From: Luidia sarsii
Taxonomy: Eukaryota; Echinodermata; Asteroidea; Paxillosida; Luidiidae
Direction: 5' to 3'
Assembly: GCA_949987565.1 (NCBI GenBank)
Contig: OX465113.1
Span: 8,302,270 to 8,366,269 of the forward strand
Length of the DNA stretch: 64,000 nucleotides
Each line of letters begins with the position of its first letter. Within the stretch, counting starts at the first letter, position 1. Positions 24,801 to 39,700 of the stretch are shown piece after piece. The translations under genes were made by a program, and so were the position numbers. The notes beneath the pieces were generated by a model. It had not been told where the DNA came from. It searched no databases and saw nothing but the letters and a program-made list of their open reading frames with translations.

Positions 24801-27676
24801 TTGAGAGATTTTGTCATAGGTCCGGACCTCCGCCAAATCTTTTGTTACTGGAGCATTTCTCACGGGACCCTTGACAATCGATCGTGTGAAGCGAGGAACT
24901 GTCGTCCCATGCTATACGCTAAATTCTCTTTCAAGTCTTGAAAATCTGAAAAGGGCTTAATCAAGCCAAATTCATTCTCCATGAGTAAGTAAGGGAGAGG
25001 GTACGGGACTAGTAGCTGGAGACAGAACTCTACTCCCCGGGCATGCCTGGGCGGATATAAGGGTCCAACACGGTGTACAATGAGACAGACACAGAGGGAC
25101 TGATATACACTTAGGTGAGGGAGAGGGAGAGAGAGGCAGGAAAGTAACTTGAAAATTAACAAATCGAGGCAGGAAATTTCAATTTCCTGACTTTGTAGAG
25201 AATTTTGGCAATTGTTCAAAAACAAACAAACGAGGAAATTACCTGATTAGAGAAAACGGTGCAAAAATAGAAATATGGCGTAGAGGGGGAGACAAGCCAG
25301 TACAGGGTATCAAACATGCATGTACACATACATTCAATACCTACAAACTTTTTCCAAATTTATTTTTTCCTCGTAAATTTTGTTCTCAGAAATATCAGCC
25401 CCATTCCAAACAATGTGATTGAGGTACATTATGGTGGCCACAAATTGCTTCTCTTGTGCTTTAGTTTCAAAAAGTTTCAAAATGGTCATAGGTCATGGTA
25501 ACACATGTTGCTACTGCTTATCCGTACAGTACCTTCTATTTCCTCTCTCCATTTGTCTTTGTCCGTCTTTCTCCCCCTCTCCCCCCATTTTTCTGTGTCT
25601 ATCTGTCTCACCTCTCTCTGTCTCTGTCTATCTCCTGTCTTCCCATTCCACCTGTCTCACTGTGCCTGTCTTCTTCTGCTCTGCCTGTCTCTATTTCTCA
25701 CTATCCGTCCTTCTGTCCATCTGTCTGTCTGACTATCTCTGTGTCTGTCTCTGCATGTTCTCTCACTCTCAGTGTCTATCTCTCACTGTCGGTCTCCCTC
25801 CCTCAATCTTTCCCTCCCACTCCCTCTCTCTCAAGCGTACAGATGGGAACAGTACCTCTCATTTAATTACCACCCGCTCAAAGAAGACCACCGCTTGTTG
25901 TTCGTGCGAGTGATCCGACACGCCGCTAATCAAATTGGACGTCTCCATTCATGAAATTGTAACTTAATTTCATTAGCCTGCCATCATTTTAGGCAGATTG
26001 ATGATCAAGTGCATATAATAACGAGTTAATCATATGCAATTATTCTTTCCATTTCTTTTTTGGTTTGGTGGGGGGGGGGGGGGGCAAACCTATCCCGTCA
26101 CCAGCCCAAACCCTCTGTGTTCATGTTCATGCACTTTAGAGCAGTGAGGGAGATTGTTAATACTAGTGGTGTGTGGGCCAGCCTAACCCCTCCCGCACCT
26201 CTGCTCTGCCAAATGCAGGATCAAGTCCCCAAGGGCTGCTTGCTGGTTTCACAGCCAATCAGTGCTGACCAGTGGACCCATGTAGTTCTCACACAGAACC
26301 CCAAACAAATTATCTGCCTGCCCCTACTACGTACACAGATTCACACCTTCATAGAAATCAAGCCCAGCTAACATACATGTAGGATTCGATAAAGGTCCTC
26401 CTTGGATCAAAATACCAGGCCCTGTAGACAACTTAGTCTTCTCTGATTCCAGCTTCACTGTGAATTTGATGTCAGACTCAATAACTGCTGTTAGACACAC
26501 AAGCACACAGACCTTGCCACCCAAACACCCAACCCTTCCTCCCTCCTTCACTCTCACCCCTCCCTTCCTCCCCTCCCTCCTCAACTCCATCTTCCCTCCC
26601 TCCCTCCTCCTCTCCTTCTTCCCTCCCTCCCTCCTCCACTCCTTCTTCCCTCCCTCCTCCACTCCTTCTTTCCTCCCTCCCTCCCTCCCTTCCCTTCTCT
26701 TCCCTTCCATTCCCTTCCCTTCCCTTCCATCCCCTTCCCTCCCCTCCACTCCACTCCCCCCTCCCCTCCCCTCCCCTCCCCTCCCCTCCCCTCCCCTCCC
26801 CTCCCCTCCCCTCCCCTCCCCTCCCCTCCCCTCCCCTCCCCTCCCCTCCCCTCCCCTCCCCTCCCCTCCCCTCCCCTCCCCTCCCCTCCCCTCCCCTCCC
26901 CTCCCCTCCCCTCCCCTCCCCTCCCCTCCCCTCCCCTCCCCTCCCCTCCCCTCCCCTCCCCTCCCCTCCCCTACCCTCTCTCCCTTCCCTTCCCTTCCCT
27001 TCCCTACCCTACCCTCTCTCCCTTCCCTTCCCTTCCCTTCCCTTCCCTTCCCTTCCCTTCCCTTCCCTTCCCTTCCCTTCCCTTCCCTTCCCTTCCCTTC
27101 CCTTCCCTTCCCTCCCCTCCCCTCCCCTCCCCTCCCCTCCCCTCCCCTCCCCTCCCCTCCCCTCCCCTCCCCTCCCCTCCCCTCCCCTCCCCTCCCCTCC
27201 CCTCCCCTCCCCTCCCCTCCCCTCCCCTCCCCTCCCCTCCCCTCCCCTCCCCTCCCCTCCCCTCCCCTCCCCTCCCCTCCCCTCCCCTCCCCTCCCCTCC
27301 CCTCCCCTCCCCTCCCCTCCCCTTCCCTTCCCTTCCCTTTCCTTCCCTTCCCTTCCCTTCCCTCCCCTTCCCTTCCCTTCCCTTCCCTTCCCTCCCCCTC
27401 CCCTCCTCCCTTTACCTCTCTAAATGTGATTTTCACCCTCATTTCATGCTCCTCTATCCCCCCACTCCCCTCCAGGTTAAACCCAGAGGGTGGGTGGGAG
27501 AAGGGAAGGGGGAGAGGGGAGGAGGTGGTTGTGCTTGGAGAGATCCCTCCCTATTGGTTAATGAAGAAAGGCCATAGCACGGTCATGCATCTCCCCCCCC
27601 CCCCTTGCCTCTACCTCCTGTCATCCCAGGGGGAAAGTACATGTACACCATCCCCCCACCACCCCCCCCCCCCAAA

Positions 27677-27708
<32 letters not shown>

Positions 27709-30700
27709 GGGAGAAGGAAAGTGCGGTCACCGGCCACAATTTGCACGGTGTTTTGTTGTGTGCACTGGGGTATTTTACACTCCAGCAAATTGAAAAGGGA
27801 AGTAATTGCAATGTAATTACAATGACTCTGTTCATCAGAATCACAGAAGCTGACTGGTAGTACGAGTGCATACACGTCCTTTCACCAGCCAGTAATTTTT
27901 TTTCCTGTTTTAAGTCATTTTTTTTACTGGATTTTTTTTTCTCTGATCTTCCCTCTTACTGGCATGGTTTGTAGGGACTTTTTATGGCGGAGTTAAAAAT
28001 TGTATGCGACGCTATTAGGCGTTATTATCAGCGCTTGTGGTGCAGAACATAAAAGGAGCGGATAATGAAATTAGCCAAAGTTATCGCTGGAGGACAAGAA
28101 ACGAAGGGGGAGGGAGAGAAACCTCAGCAGTGTGGAAGGAATGTTTACTCGGCAAATAAAAAGTGAGACGGCATGAGACGCTCCTGCCTTTGAATGCAGC
28201 ACCAATTAAACAAACAAATTAAATCACAATGAAGTGTACTTTGACTGGACAATTGTCTTTTTTACACATCTTAAATTTGGATTTCCGCACGCTCCAAACA
28301 CAAAAACGATAAACGGAAAAAAAAATTGCCTATCATACCCCCATCTTTTATTGTCACAAAGAAGGGATTTTTTTCTTTTTAAAGTGACTGCTTGACTTTT
28401 TTTATTTGACATAATGGACGATCAGCATCAATGGTGCTTTCATATGTATGGTATGCAAATGAGATGATTCAAGCACTCTGATTGGTGCGTACAATCTTTT
28501 TGGTTTGGCACAGCCACAATGGGTTTGGATTAGAGGACAATGTACGTGTGGAGTATGAAGTGTTGGGATCAGCGCTGGGTATTACAGCATACAGGTAGGT
28601 ATTAATACATTAATTGCTGTTTAACTCTTTGCCAATGAATACTCTGCACTGTACACTGGGTTCAACTTGAACACTAGTCTGGCTACCAATTGTCCATTAT
28701 CAGGCACCATCAGAACACCTGAGACTGTAGGGTCAGTGGCCTGACCAGTCAAAAACTACATGGAAAAAACGTTGACACTGACATGGGAACAAAGTTTTCA
28801 AAACATTTTTCCACTATGTAAAAACAAGTTTCCCCTATTTTTCCCGAAAACTGAGATTTTTTTTCCACATTCTGAAAATATGTCAGGTCCTTAGAAGGTT
28901 TAAAATGTCCCCACTTTTGAAAATCATTCCTACTTTGGGAATTTTTCCTACAAAGGTTTTGAAAAAATTTCGAGAAAATTATGTTCATACATGTACATGT
29001 ACTTTCATACATACAAATGTGCACAATTTAAATACTGTATGAATATGCCCATTGCAGTACTGTCATGTAGTGGCAACGAATGTTGCCTTGTTATCATAGG
29101 GCCAGTACACATAAATTACTAAGCACCTTCAACGATTGCTGTTTCATTCAGTTATTGTTGTGCTTGCTGTAAGCAATATGTTAAAAAAAACATCAATTAT
29201 CAAAATGCCAACAAAATTATGTTGACATGTCATGCATGTCGCCAAAGATTTATGTTGATGTTCTACTGTTTGCTAAGAGAATGTTTTCATCTCCTATTTT
29301 GATCAATTTACATGAGAAACATTTGCCACGTAGAAAAGAGGGGGAAGAAACAAAAGGGAGAAAAGACGCTTAAAAAGGTGTGTAGGGCAGCTAATCTATG
29401 CTCATTCACACCTCAAAACAATGGCTGCTCTATGTGTTTAAAGTTGGCATTGACTACGATGCAACAACAAAAATCATGTACCACACTCATTTGCTTTATA
29501 TGTGGAGCGCGATGTGCGCATTTACTGTACATACACGTATTCTGTGTATATGTTCATTGCTATGGCCAGGGGCCAATTTCATAGAGCTACGTACCGTACC
29601 GGTACTTAAGCGCCAACATTTGCACAAAAAGTCGTGATTCATAGGACCACCCTGCCAAACAAACTTCACTTCTGGTTCATGCTAAGCAAATAAAGGGGAA
29701 CACAATTCAAACCCAACTGGCAATGAATCACAATGTGGTTTGTAATCCTGTTTACACAAGGGAGACTTTCATGCTTAGCAGATTTCCCACACTTAAGCGG
29801 CTCTATGAAATTGAACCTGGCTTCCAAGTACTTTTTGCTGGTATACATGTACATCTTGCTGCATTCAAGCCTGACAGATTGTTGGCTACCAGCAGACTGC
29901 AGTGGGAGAGGCCACACAAGCATTGTAGACGCTGATGTCTTTTCATCGTCTTCACATATTGTCTTTGGTTTGGTATTCCGAGATTTGACAAAATGTAAAA
30001 TATGTGTTTTACACAGATGAATGCTGAAACGTTTGATTGAAAATGGAAATACCGGTAGATTTATCCACGGCATACTGGGGGTGATGTCCCAAACACTTGG
30101 GAGTGGACCAGATCAAAAGTGCAGTCTGAGCATCTGTCAACTGAGCACGAGTGTAATGGGGAAATGAACTGTGAGAGGCCTGTATGGTATGAAAGTCTTT
30201 ATTTGCAGACAAAGGCATCCACTTGCAATAAACATGTGATTGATTGTCTTTTTGACTGTTAAACGTTGACTGGACTGAGATTTGAACATGAGATCTCTGG
30301 TTATATACGTATTTGTTTACATGTCAACATACATGTATAAAGTACCTTATTTGCAGTTCAAGTGACCAAGACACAGCCCACTATATACATGTAAATAGTG
30401 TTTCTTGATATTGTAACCTTGGCCCCATATCACAGAGTCTAGAAATGGACGGCAAAAACACAACTCAGCTGATGTAATACCTATGGCTATGAATATGGCT
30501 ACTCTTGCTAGGGCAGCAATATCTCTGGCTACAATTACTGCTACCGGTATATAAATTATGGTTAAAGCGACAATAGCTATGGTTATTGCTATAATTACGG
30601 TTATAGCTGCAACAGCTATGGCAATGGCTACTGTTATAGATATTCTAAACAAAAAAAGTTGTGTTTTCTAAACTGCCTTATCAGTGGGACAAAAGAAAGA

Positions 30701-33700
30701 GTTGCACTGACCTATGGTGGGTATGGTCTGGATGAACTCATTCTGCTTGAGCTTGAAGAGGATGGTAGTCTTGCCAGCATTGTCTAAGCCAAGCACAACC
30801 ACCCTCATCTCCATCTTGGTGCCAATGTGAACCCTGTTATCCTGGGGATGACAAGGGGATTGAGGGTTGGGCTAAAGGTGTGGAGGAAATACCCTATATG
30901 GCTACGTTCAGACAGCGTCTTAGTTAAAACCAATCAAGTTAAAATGCCTTCTAACCACAGGGGGCAAGTTGTAAATCTAAAACTTGTGTGTTCATACAGC
31001 GTCCTACAGCAAGCAGATAAAACTGGTTCGGTTTTATTTTCGGTTTTAAAAGGTCACGCACTCTGCCCCACATACGGTGTGGACTTCCGCTTATGCATAA
31101 AGAGCGCTACACACACAAATTGTGAGCATTGTATCACTGTCACACCATAGGGCTGGGGGAATTTCTATGATCACACCATGACTAGCAAGCAGAAACAAAC
31201 ATGGCTTGAACTGAAGACATACACGCCACACCACGCGTATTTGGTGCACAAACTGCACATGATTACCTGTTACACAAGCCGTGCAGCCAGGCAGGTCAAC
31301 ATTGCTGCCTAAAACCGGATGTTGAAAGGTCAAAAAGCATTTTAGAAGCTGCTTGAGAGTTGATTAAGCGCCAACATTTGCTAAAGCACAAAAACCCATG
31401 AGTCATAGGATCACCTTGACATAGGATCACACAAACCCAACTTAACTATTAAAAGAAGAGCAAGTCAAAATCAACTGACATCACATCGTGGTGTGGTTTG
31501 TAATCCCGTTAACAAAAGGAAGACTTTTCTTGCTAATAGCAGATTTTCACGCTCATGCGGCTCTATAAAATGGGCCCTGAGCTATGCAGCCATCACATGT
31601 CAACTATCTTGGCCGGGCTGGGGGCCACCAATCACAAGCATTCTACGTATTTTAAAGTGTATATTATACACCAGGTATCATGCGCAGATTCTCCTTGTAC
31701 AACTCTGCATTCACTTTATCATCAACTTGTCTACAGCACATGTTACATGATGCCAAATGGCTGTGCAGTGTGCATTGCTAGAATGAACCAAAGAATTCAA
31801 GGACAGCAAGCAGCTTGTGTATATACATATACAGTACATGTAACATCTAGCAAAGCTCTGCATGTTTTACATGAATCCAGATCTCAATCAGTTACCCATA
31901 CACTGGTTCATGCCATCCAACATGAGGTATCTGACTGAAGTGGGAACCAATACACAGATATACATGTAGATGCATGTGAAACAACCAGCATGTCATAATC
32001 TACAACAAAAATACAGCAAATTGTACCCTTGGAATGTATTCATATCTATGCAGGTTTCTTAAGCTGTTTGGTCAACAGAGGTTACATTGAAACTCATTCA
32101 TCCAACCCTTTGCACGTGTCCCCCAAAACCCATAGCCAAGGCCACTCTGTTTGATACCTTGGTGAAGGTGACAGGAATGGCAGCATCCAGCTGCAGGTGT
32201 TCATGCATGTCACTGAACTGCTGCTGTTGGCTCTGTAAGGCATCCTGTAAGGTGGATACCTGCTGCTTGCCACTGACCACCCTGGCATCATCCTGAGCAG
32301 GGAATGGAGGGAAGCACAGAGACAACAAAGAATCGCCAAAATAGTTGTCACATTCTGTCACAATTACAAGGAGAATGTGAAAAGTGCAAGAGGTTCTATG
32401 CAGCGTGCATAGCCAGCCGCACTAGTTGTGCAAATGCCGCCGGTCCCAGTCATGAGTCTTGTACAGTACACACTCAAGGCAGACGAGTATGTGCACAAGC
32501 TGGAGGTCATGTTGGCAACAGTTGGTGGTGGATTTGTTTAGTGCCAACTTACTCTCTCAATTAGAATCAGTTATAATGATGTAATCATGTAAAGAGCTGA
32601 TGGACTCAATGTTTGGACTCAATGTCTGTTCATAGTCAGTAGCCTCCAAGAGGATCTTGACCCTGTACCATTTGATTCTGATACGATAAACATCATTTTA
32701 CATAAGTTCCAATGAACCACCTACTTCAGGCCCCAGTCCCACAGGCCTGGCCACCCACCTGCTGCACACTGCGTTCACATTCCAGGCACATGCTGTTGAT
32801 GCTAGTCAGCATGACTGCCAGGTTTTCCTGCTGCTGTCGTAGGGCGTACAGCCTCTCATGGATGTGTGCATCCACCACACTGGCTGCTGTCTCCTCCTGG
32901 CGCTGCAGTGTCTCATGGAGTTCGACAAAGTAGTGATGCACCTTGGCCCTGGCCATTTGCGCCGTGCCAGGGATCTGCCACACACACAATCCATTGCAGA
33001 CAAAGGATACATGACTTGCGGTGATACAAAAACAATGCAAACTGCTTAATGACTAAGATAAAACTTAAATCTAGAATTTAAAAGTGGAAATCCTCTACCT
33101 GCATTTGTTGAAACCCTAGAAGAAAGAAACACTGTAGGTGCAATTCAACCATTAACTGCCGTATATCTCCAGGGATCACACCTTTCTGCTTTCATTCAGA
33201 TGCAAACAACCAATTCTTGTGAACCTGGTTACAGCAGCTCAGGGATCACATAAAGTGCTGCTTTTTTAATTCAAGTAAAAAAAAACAAGGAAAAACTTTC
33301 CTTGGTTTGTTTTACTATCAATGAAGAGTGATCTTATTATTTTTTGCTTTCCCAACACAAAGCTTGCTGCATAACGAGATGGTAGAGAAAACAGTGTGAA
33401 AACATACATGTCGTGGCTCAGCAATCCCGTCTAAGTCCTCCACCACCTGCACACCGCCCTCTATCTGCTGGATGACATCGGCAAGACGGCGCGCCACTTC
33501 GGCCACCTCCTCAGTGAAGGGTCGCACCCGCTGCGCCAGGTTGATGATGGCACTGCGGCGGGTTTCAGCCTCCTGCTGCAGCAACGTATGCTGTGTACGA
33601 CAGGGAGCAGAGGAAGAATATAGCCCTTTTCACACTATGAATGTTCAACATTCAACACGGGTCACTCTCGCTGCGGTTTCACACTACGCAACGCCACACT

Positions 33701-36700
33701 GGCATTTTCTCAACCCGTGTAATGTTTCAACCTGTGATCGTTTCACACTATACACGGCATCAAACGTTCAAGACGGGTCCAATCAGAAAACCCCCATAAT
33801 GCATTGCGGCGCGTCATGGCACTGTATTGCTGACTTCTCGAAATAGATGTACGCTAAACGCTGGCCATACGCACAGAATTATGCTGTAACAGATTCCATG
33901 AAATTGGACAGAGCTATGACATCAAATTATCCAGGAGTCTATGCTCCCTATCAGGCAGTAATTATCTAGGAATCACTGGCTCCATATAAGTATAAGTCTA
34001 GGAATCACTGGCTCCCTATAAGTATAAGTCTAGGAATCACTGGCTCCCTATAAGGCAGCAATTATCTAGGAATCACTGGCTCCCTATAAGGCAGCAATTA
34101 TCTAGGAATCACTGGCTCCCTATAAGGCAGCAATTATCAAGGAATCACTGGCTCCCTATCAGGCAGCAATTATCAAGGAATCACTGGCTCCCTATAAGGC
34201 AGCAATTATCAAGGAATCACTGGCTCCCTATAAGGCAGCAATTATCTAGGAATCACTGGCTCCCTATAAGGCAGCAATTATCTAGGAATCACTGGCTCCC
34301 TATAAGTATAAGGCAGCAACTATCTAGGAATCACTGGCTCCCTATAGTATAAGGCAGCAATTATCTAGGAATCACTGGCTCCCTATAGTATAAGGCAGCA
34401 ATCATCTAGGAATCACTGGCTCCCTATAGTATAAGGCAGCAATCATCTAGGAATCACTGGCTCCCTATAGTATAAGGCAGCAATTATCTAGGAATCACTG
34501 GCTCCCTATAGTATAAGGCAGCAATCATCTAGGAATCACTGGCTCCCTATAAGGCAGCAACTATCTAGGAATCACTGGCTCCCTATAGTATAAGGCAGCA
34601 ATTATCAAGGAATCACTGGCTCCCTATAGTATAAGGCAGCAATCATCTAGGAATCACTGGCTCCCTATAAGGCAGCAATTATCTAGGAATCACTGGCTCC
34701 CTATAGTATAAGGCAGCATCTACAGTGTACATGTATCTCTCTATATCTCCTCAAGTGCTTACATGGTATTTCTCCTTCTTACCTGTCAGCCTTACTCACT
34801 TCAAGACAGACTGGGACAGACTGGGACAGACTGGGACAGACTGGGACAGACTGGGACAGACTGGGACAGACTGGGACAGACTGGGACAGACTGGGACAGA
34901 CTGGGACAGACTGGGACAGACTGGGACAGACTGGGACAGACTGGGACAGACTGGGACAGACTGGGACAGACTGGGACTCTGATTTTCTGATGATAAACTT
35001 CTTCTATCTATCCCTACTACACTGGGTCAAAATCTCTCAGCTTGTCCAACATTGTGGAACTCTCTATCCCCATTCACATTAGGAATACTTCTTCTGTCAT
35101 TATTTTTTAGGAATCTACACTAAACATTTTCATTCTCATAACCCGTATTTTGTACAGCACTGTTATCTGTTTCTGTACAGGCACTTTATAAATACTTGTT
35201 ATTAGCTTTTTCGCCGCGAAGCGAAAAAGCTGTTGTTTTTGTTAAGATTTTTTTTCTTTTCTTCCTGTCGGAAAAAAATCCCATAGACAAAGCACAGGGT
35301 TTTTTCGGAGGGCACTTTCGCCATTGAACGAACTTTGATTTTTTTCAAACTTGACAAATGCATAGAGCCCTTGCTGAAGTTGTGCACAGTTGTCTTTAAA
35401 ACTTCATGACGTCACCACGTGTCACGTGACAGCGCTTTAAAGGGTCAAATTTCAAACTGCAATAAAAGCACAAAAGCAATTTTTTTTGTTCCAAGTTTGC
35501 ACCATATCTAAGTTGGGAAAAGGTGTATCCAAAAATTTCCCTCATTTGATCATGACGTCATCTCATGAATATTAATGGGTGATATGAGGTCATAACTTTT
35601 AAGATTTTAACATTCAATTGAGCATATTTGGCCAACGGAGCAAGATTTTTTTTCTTTTTTCGTTTATATCTATCGGGGATGTAGTTTAGAAACACCCTCC
35701 GGGGCCAAAATGCCATGACGCAATCGTGACGTCATCAAAATTAGTGTTTTTAAAACACATATTTGCCACAGGTCTATCTTCTCGAAATTTGGTGGGCATT
35801 TAGCTATTGGGCTAGACATTCTAAATACTGAGTTTGGAAGCAATTGACCATTGTTCAGAATTATTATGATTTTTGGAAAAAAAGTCCCATACACTTTGTG
35901 CACAAAATATGCACATGCGTTTTGGGTTAGGAATGGAGGTTACGGGTTCGAATCCTGTTGATGTCAATTTTTTTTTCATCAATTTTTTTTTTTTAAGAGA
36001 ACCAGATGCGGAAAAGCGTTATGTTCTGTTTGCCAACAGACATAAATTTCTAGTTATCAATATTATCATTATTATTATCATTATGCGGCATAATTGTAAG
36101 GCAAACAAATCCCAAATAGATACTTTGTCCTATCATATGGCATCTGAAAATAGGGTAGGTAGAAGGTACACATATGTAGGTAGAATTTTTTTCTTTTTTG
36201 GGGGGACTTTTTTTATCCTGACTCATGTACTGTTATACGTACATATATATACTGTATACTGTATATACTCGAGTCAACATAAACATGGTTTACAGGTATG
36301 CAGGGTTTGTTGATTTTAATCATCATGTTGATTACATCACTGGTCGCACCGTCAAAATAGGGTCACACCGATGTGCTGTCAAAATAAGGTCAGTCAGGAA
36401 ACACACTTTCCCCACAAAAAACTTTTAGGGTCACGCTGTCAAAATAGTGTTGGCCGGGAAACCAGAAGCACAACTATTTTCATTTGGCCTTAAAGCCCCT
36501 ACATAACATTGGTCAAGGTCTTAGAAACACGTCCATCCTTTGTCTAATTCAGCATATGCATGAAATAGCAAATAATTATGTGAAACTTTCAGCTCAATCC
36601 GTCAACCATGTCGCGAGAAAATGGTGAAAAACTGGCTCACTTTTTCATCAAACTGTGTCAGCTTCGAGGATCATAAAATGCACCGAGCAGAATTGTCAAT

Positions 36701-39700
36701 ATTATAGCGCCACCATGCATTTAAACCGGAAAATTGTGAGTAAAACTTGAAACAGTCGTTGGTAAATAGATACGAATGGACCATGTTGTGATATTGGAAC
36801 TCTAAAAAGGCTATCTATATACAGACAACAGAGGTCGTAAGCAATAGCATGCTTTTTTCCAAAAGTAGTTTTAAAACGACCTTTGGAAATCCTACAAAAT
36901 TCCACTTTTCATGAAAATGGCAGCATTCCAAGCGCTAAAACTTCACAGCATGTCTGATACAGATATTTACTTTAGGAAAATTGGCTTTGTGCAAATGGTA
37001 TGTAGGGGCTTTAAGCAAAACCATGACTCAAGATCAGGCTAAGTCTCCGTCAGCCAATGCTTGAAAATATACTTTATTTAAAACACAATAATTATGTGGT
37101 CTTGTTCAAGACACAATATGTATTTCACAACTGAAGCCTAAAAGTGTTTAGATCAACCATTCTACTGGAGTCTGAGTCAACAGTATGGCTTTGAAATAAG
37201 ATTGGGCAGAAAACCCGGGTATGCGAAACCCGACCGAAGGCATCGGATACCCGGTTTTTTTTTTAAACAACGTATTTTTACTTTGTTTATGAGATTGTAA
37301 GATGCAGTGGCATCCAATTCAATAATTTAAAAGACAAACCGAACTTGTAAAACTCAACGCTAGACTCTTGGCCTTATATTGAATAGAGTTGTCTTTTTAG
37401 CCATGGTTATCATAAGACCTTAGATCCCGCTAGAAAAGGAAAACCGTCGAAAAATGGATAGCATCATTGCGATTCAAAAATCAATTTGTTTTTGTGCACA
37501 AGTCCACACACGGCAATATTTTCGGAAAGTGGATCGCAATTCAAAAATTATTGCTTTGCAGGCCAAGGCCGCCGAACTGCACGTGCCTGAAATATGACCT
37601 ACAGTGTACCGGTAATTGGACTGCGCATGCCTGGAATATGACCCTGCCAAAGGCACTTTCTGGACAGCACTATTTTAATGGCAGCGCACGTTTAAATAAA
37701 AAATACCCTAGAATTATAACAAATGAAAAAGATCCACTGCATAACGTCCGACCCCTGATTATTATTTTACAAAATGCACAGATTTTTTTTCGTCGAAAAA
37801 ACCAGCGTGTTTTGGTCGTCAAAGAAACCCAGGAAAACCTCAAATGAAGGTTGTTTTATCGATGTTGCTGACTTTATTATCGATGTTGCTTGTTGCCGAT
37901 TTTATTATCGATGTTGCTTGTTGCCGATTTTATTATCGATGTAGAAACTGAAAGCATGCCTGGCGCGGCGCTCCGATACTACGATAGCGACCAGCGGGCA
38001 TTACGCAACGTACTTCTGGGTTCCTAATTTCTTATGTTTTACATTGAATGGCGGGTATCCGGGTACCGACGATTTCAAAATTGGGGTATCCGGTTCCTCA
38101 AATACCCGATTTTGCTCAGTCTTACTTTGAAATTAAACCTCTTATTGGAGCTATTGATTATGGCAATGGCCGCCACAGGTTCCCATAGACATGAATTTGA
38201 AAATGGCCTCAATCATACTGCACTCAACTGCAGCTTTGAACCTAAATTGGATTAGCTCAATCAGATTGTGGGGGAGCACAAGCCAATACCATTACTGAAA
38301 CACTTAACAATCATAACTATGTGTATCACGTACTACAAATGTATGTACGTGCAGAGGTACAATGTAAAGTGGTATGGGCAGAGGAAGGCCTGACAATAGA
38401 GCAACCAACCTTGTGACCCTGATGGGTGCCGTACTCTTTGCACACAAAGCACATGAGGGGGCAGGTCTGGCACCCCGCCTCCAGGCAGACAAACTCCACC
38501 AGGTGGGGCTGGTGGTGTGGGCAGGAGGGCCGTTCCCGCGGCTTCTCTGACAGCGGGATGCGCTTGTGCTTGATTAGGGTGCGTGTGGAGTGGGTGGTGC
38601 GGGCACACTCACCGCACAGGTGGGTGCTGCACACTGTGCAGTAGATGGTAGCCTCATGATCCTCATTCTCATCACACGCAATATGATCCTGTATTACAAG
38701 GGAACAGAATGTGTAGTACCAATCCAACTGAATGGATCAGAAACATAGACAATAACAAAGAACATAGAAGCTGTGATGGTTGGGTCTTATAGTCAAACAG
38801 AGAGCTCTGATAAGCTGCCTTTTCTATGTAGAAAATAAAATCAAAGATGGCTATACTTTGTTGGCAACTATGTTGGTTCCAGCAATCAAGCAGTCTGACA
38901 ACTGGTGTTCAAGACTCCACGGTCCCTGACCGCAGACTAGCCTCCACTCCAGGCAGTCAAATCTGCGAGTTGGTCGGCCACAACCGAGCGTACAGATTGC
39001 GGTAAAGAATGTGGGTGGAATTCCATTGCCTGACCGACGACTATTGGGCTGTGTGGCATGCCAACACAATGTCCCCTGCGTGCTTTCAGTGGCAGCGTGG
39101 TATCCCTCGATCATCCACAGTAAAGGTCCTACAATAGCGCAATTGTTGCCGCTAATCTGGCAATTCATTTTGTGTCAAAATGGGTCTTTGTCATGATTGT
39201 ATTGCTTTGTTTGAAGCTGAAAAGAGTCTATGTTTAAAATGTGGACAATAGTGGTGCCCGGATTCGGTGGGGAGGGGGGGGGGGGGGGCGTCGCATACTC
39301 AAACCCACGGCGCTCCGATTTTGGAGGTCCCAGCGCAAAGTGGTTAACCACTTTGCACTGGGTCCTACGAATTCGGAGCGCCTCTGGTGTTGATATGCAC
39401 CAGGCCCTACAGTATGAATCTGGGCGCCACTTTTTTCCAAATAAAAAAAAAATATATATATTTTCAAAGCAATATTAATTAAGCATGACAAGCATCTGTT
39501 TTGACATCTGTTGCCACAAGAATTGCCAGGTTTGCGGCAAACATTTGCACCACTGCAGGAATGTGATGACAGCGGACAAACAAGGAAAAGCATGCTACCA
39601 TGGATGGCAGCATGCTGGTATGTCAGAGGGTGTCCAGTACCGGTACATGCGTTACTTGGACACACAATACCTAGTACCGGTATGTGCAGTTGCACTACGC

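Noticed and set aside
26327..27860. Open frames of 466 and 371 codons in both directions
   Set aside because: Composition artefacts of CCCCT/CCCTT pentamers.
21515..30841. A separate ARF gene
   Set aside because: The ARF exons join in phase to the coiled-coil exons through VTFTK|DNRVHIG, as in TRIM23.
33930..34718. CRISPR-like array
   Set aside because: Units are joined directly and the variable parts are shared between units; no unique spacers, and the genome is animal.
35935..35960. tRNA gene near GGGTTCGAATCC
   Set aside because: Only a T-arm-like string; no acceptor or anticodon stem could be built.
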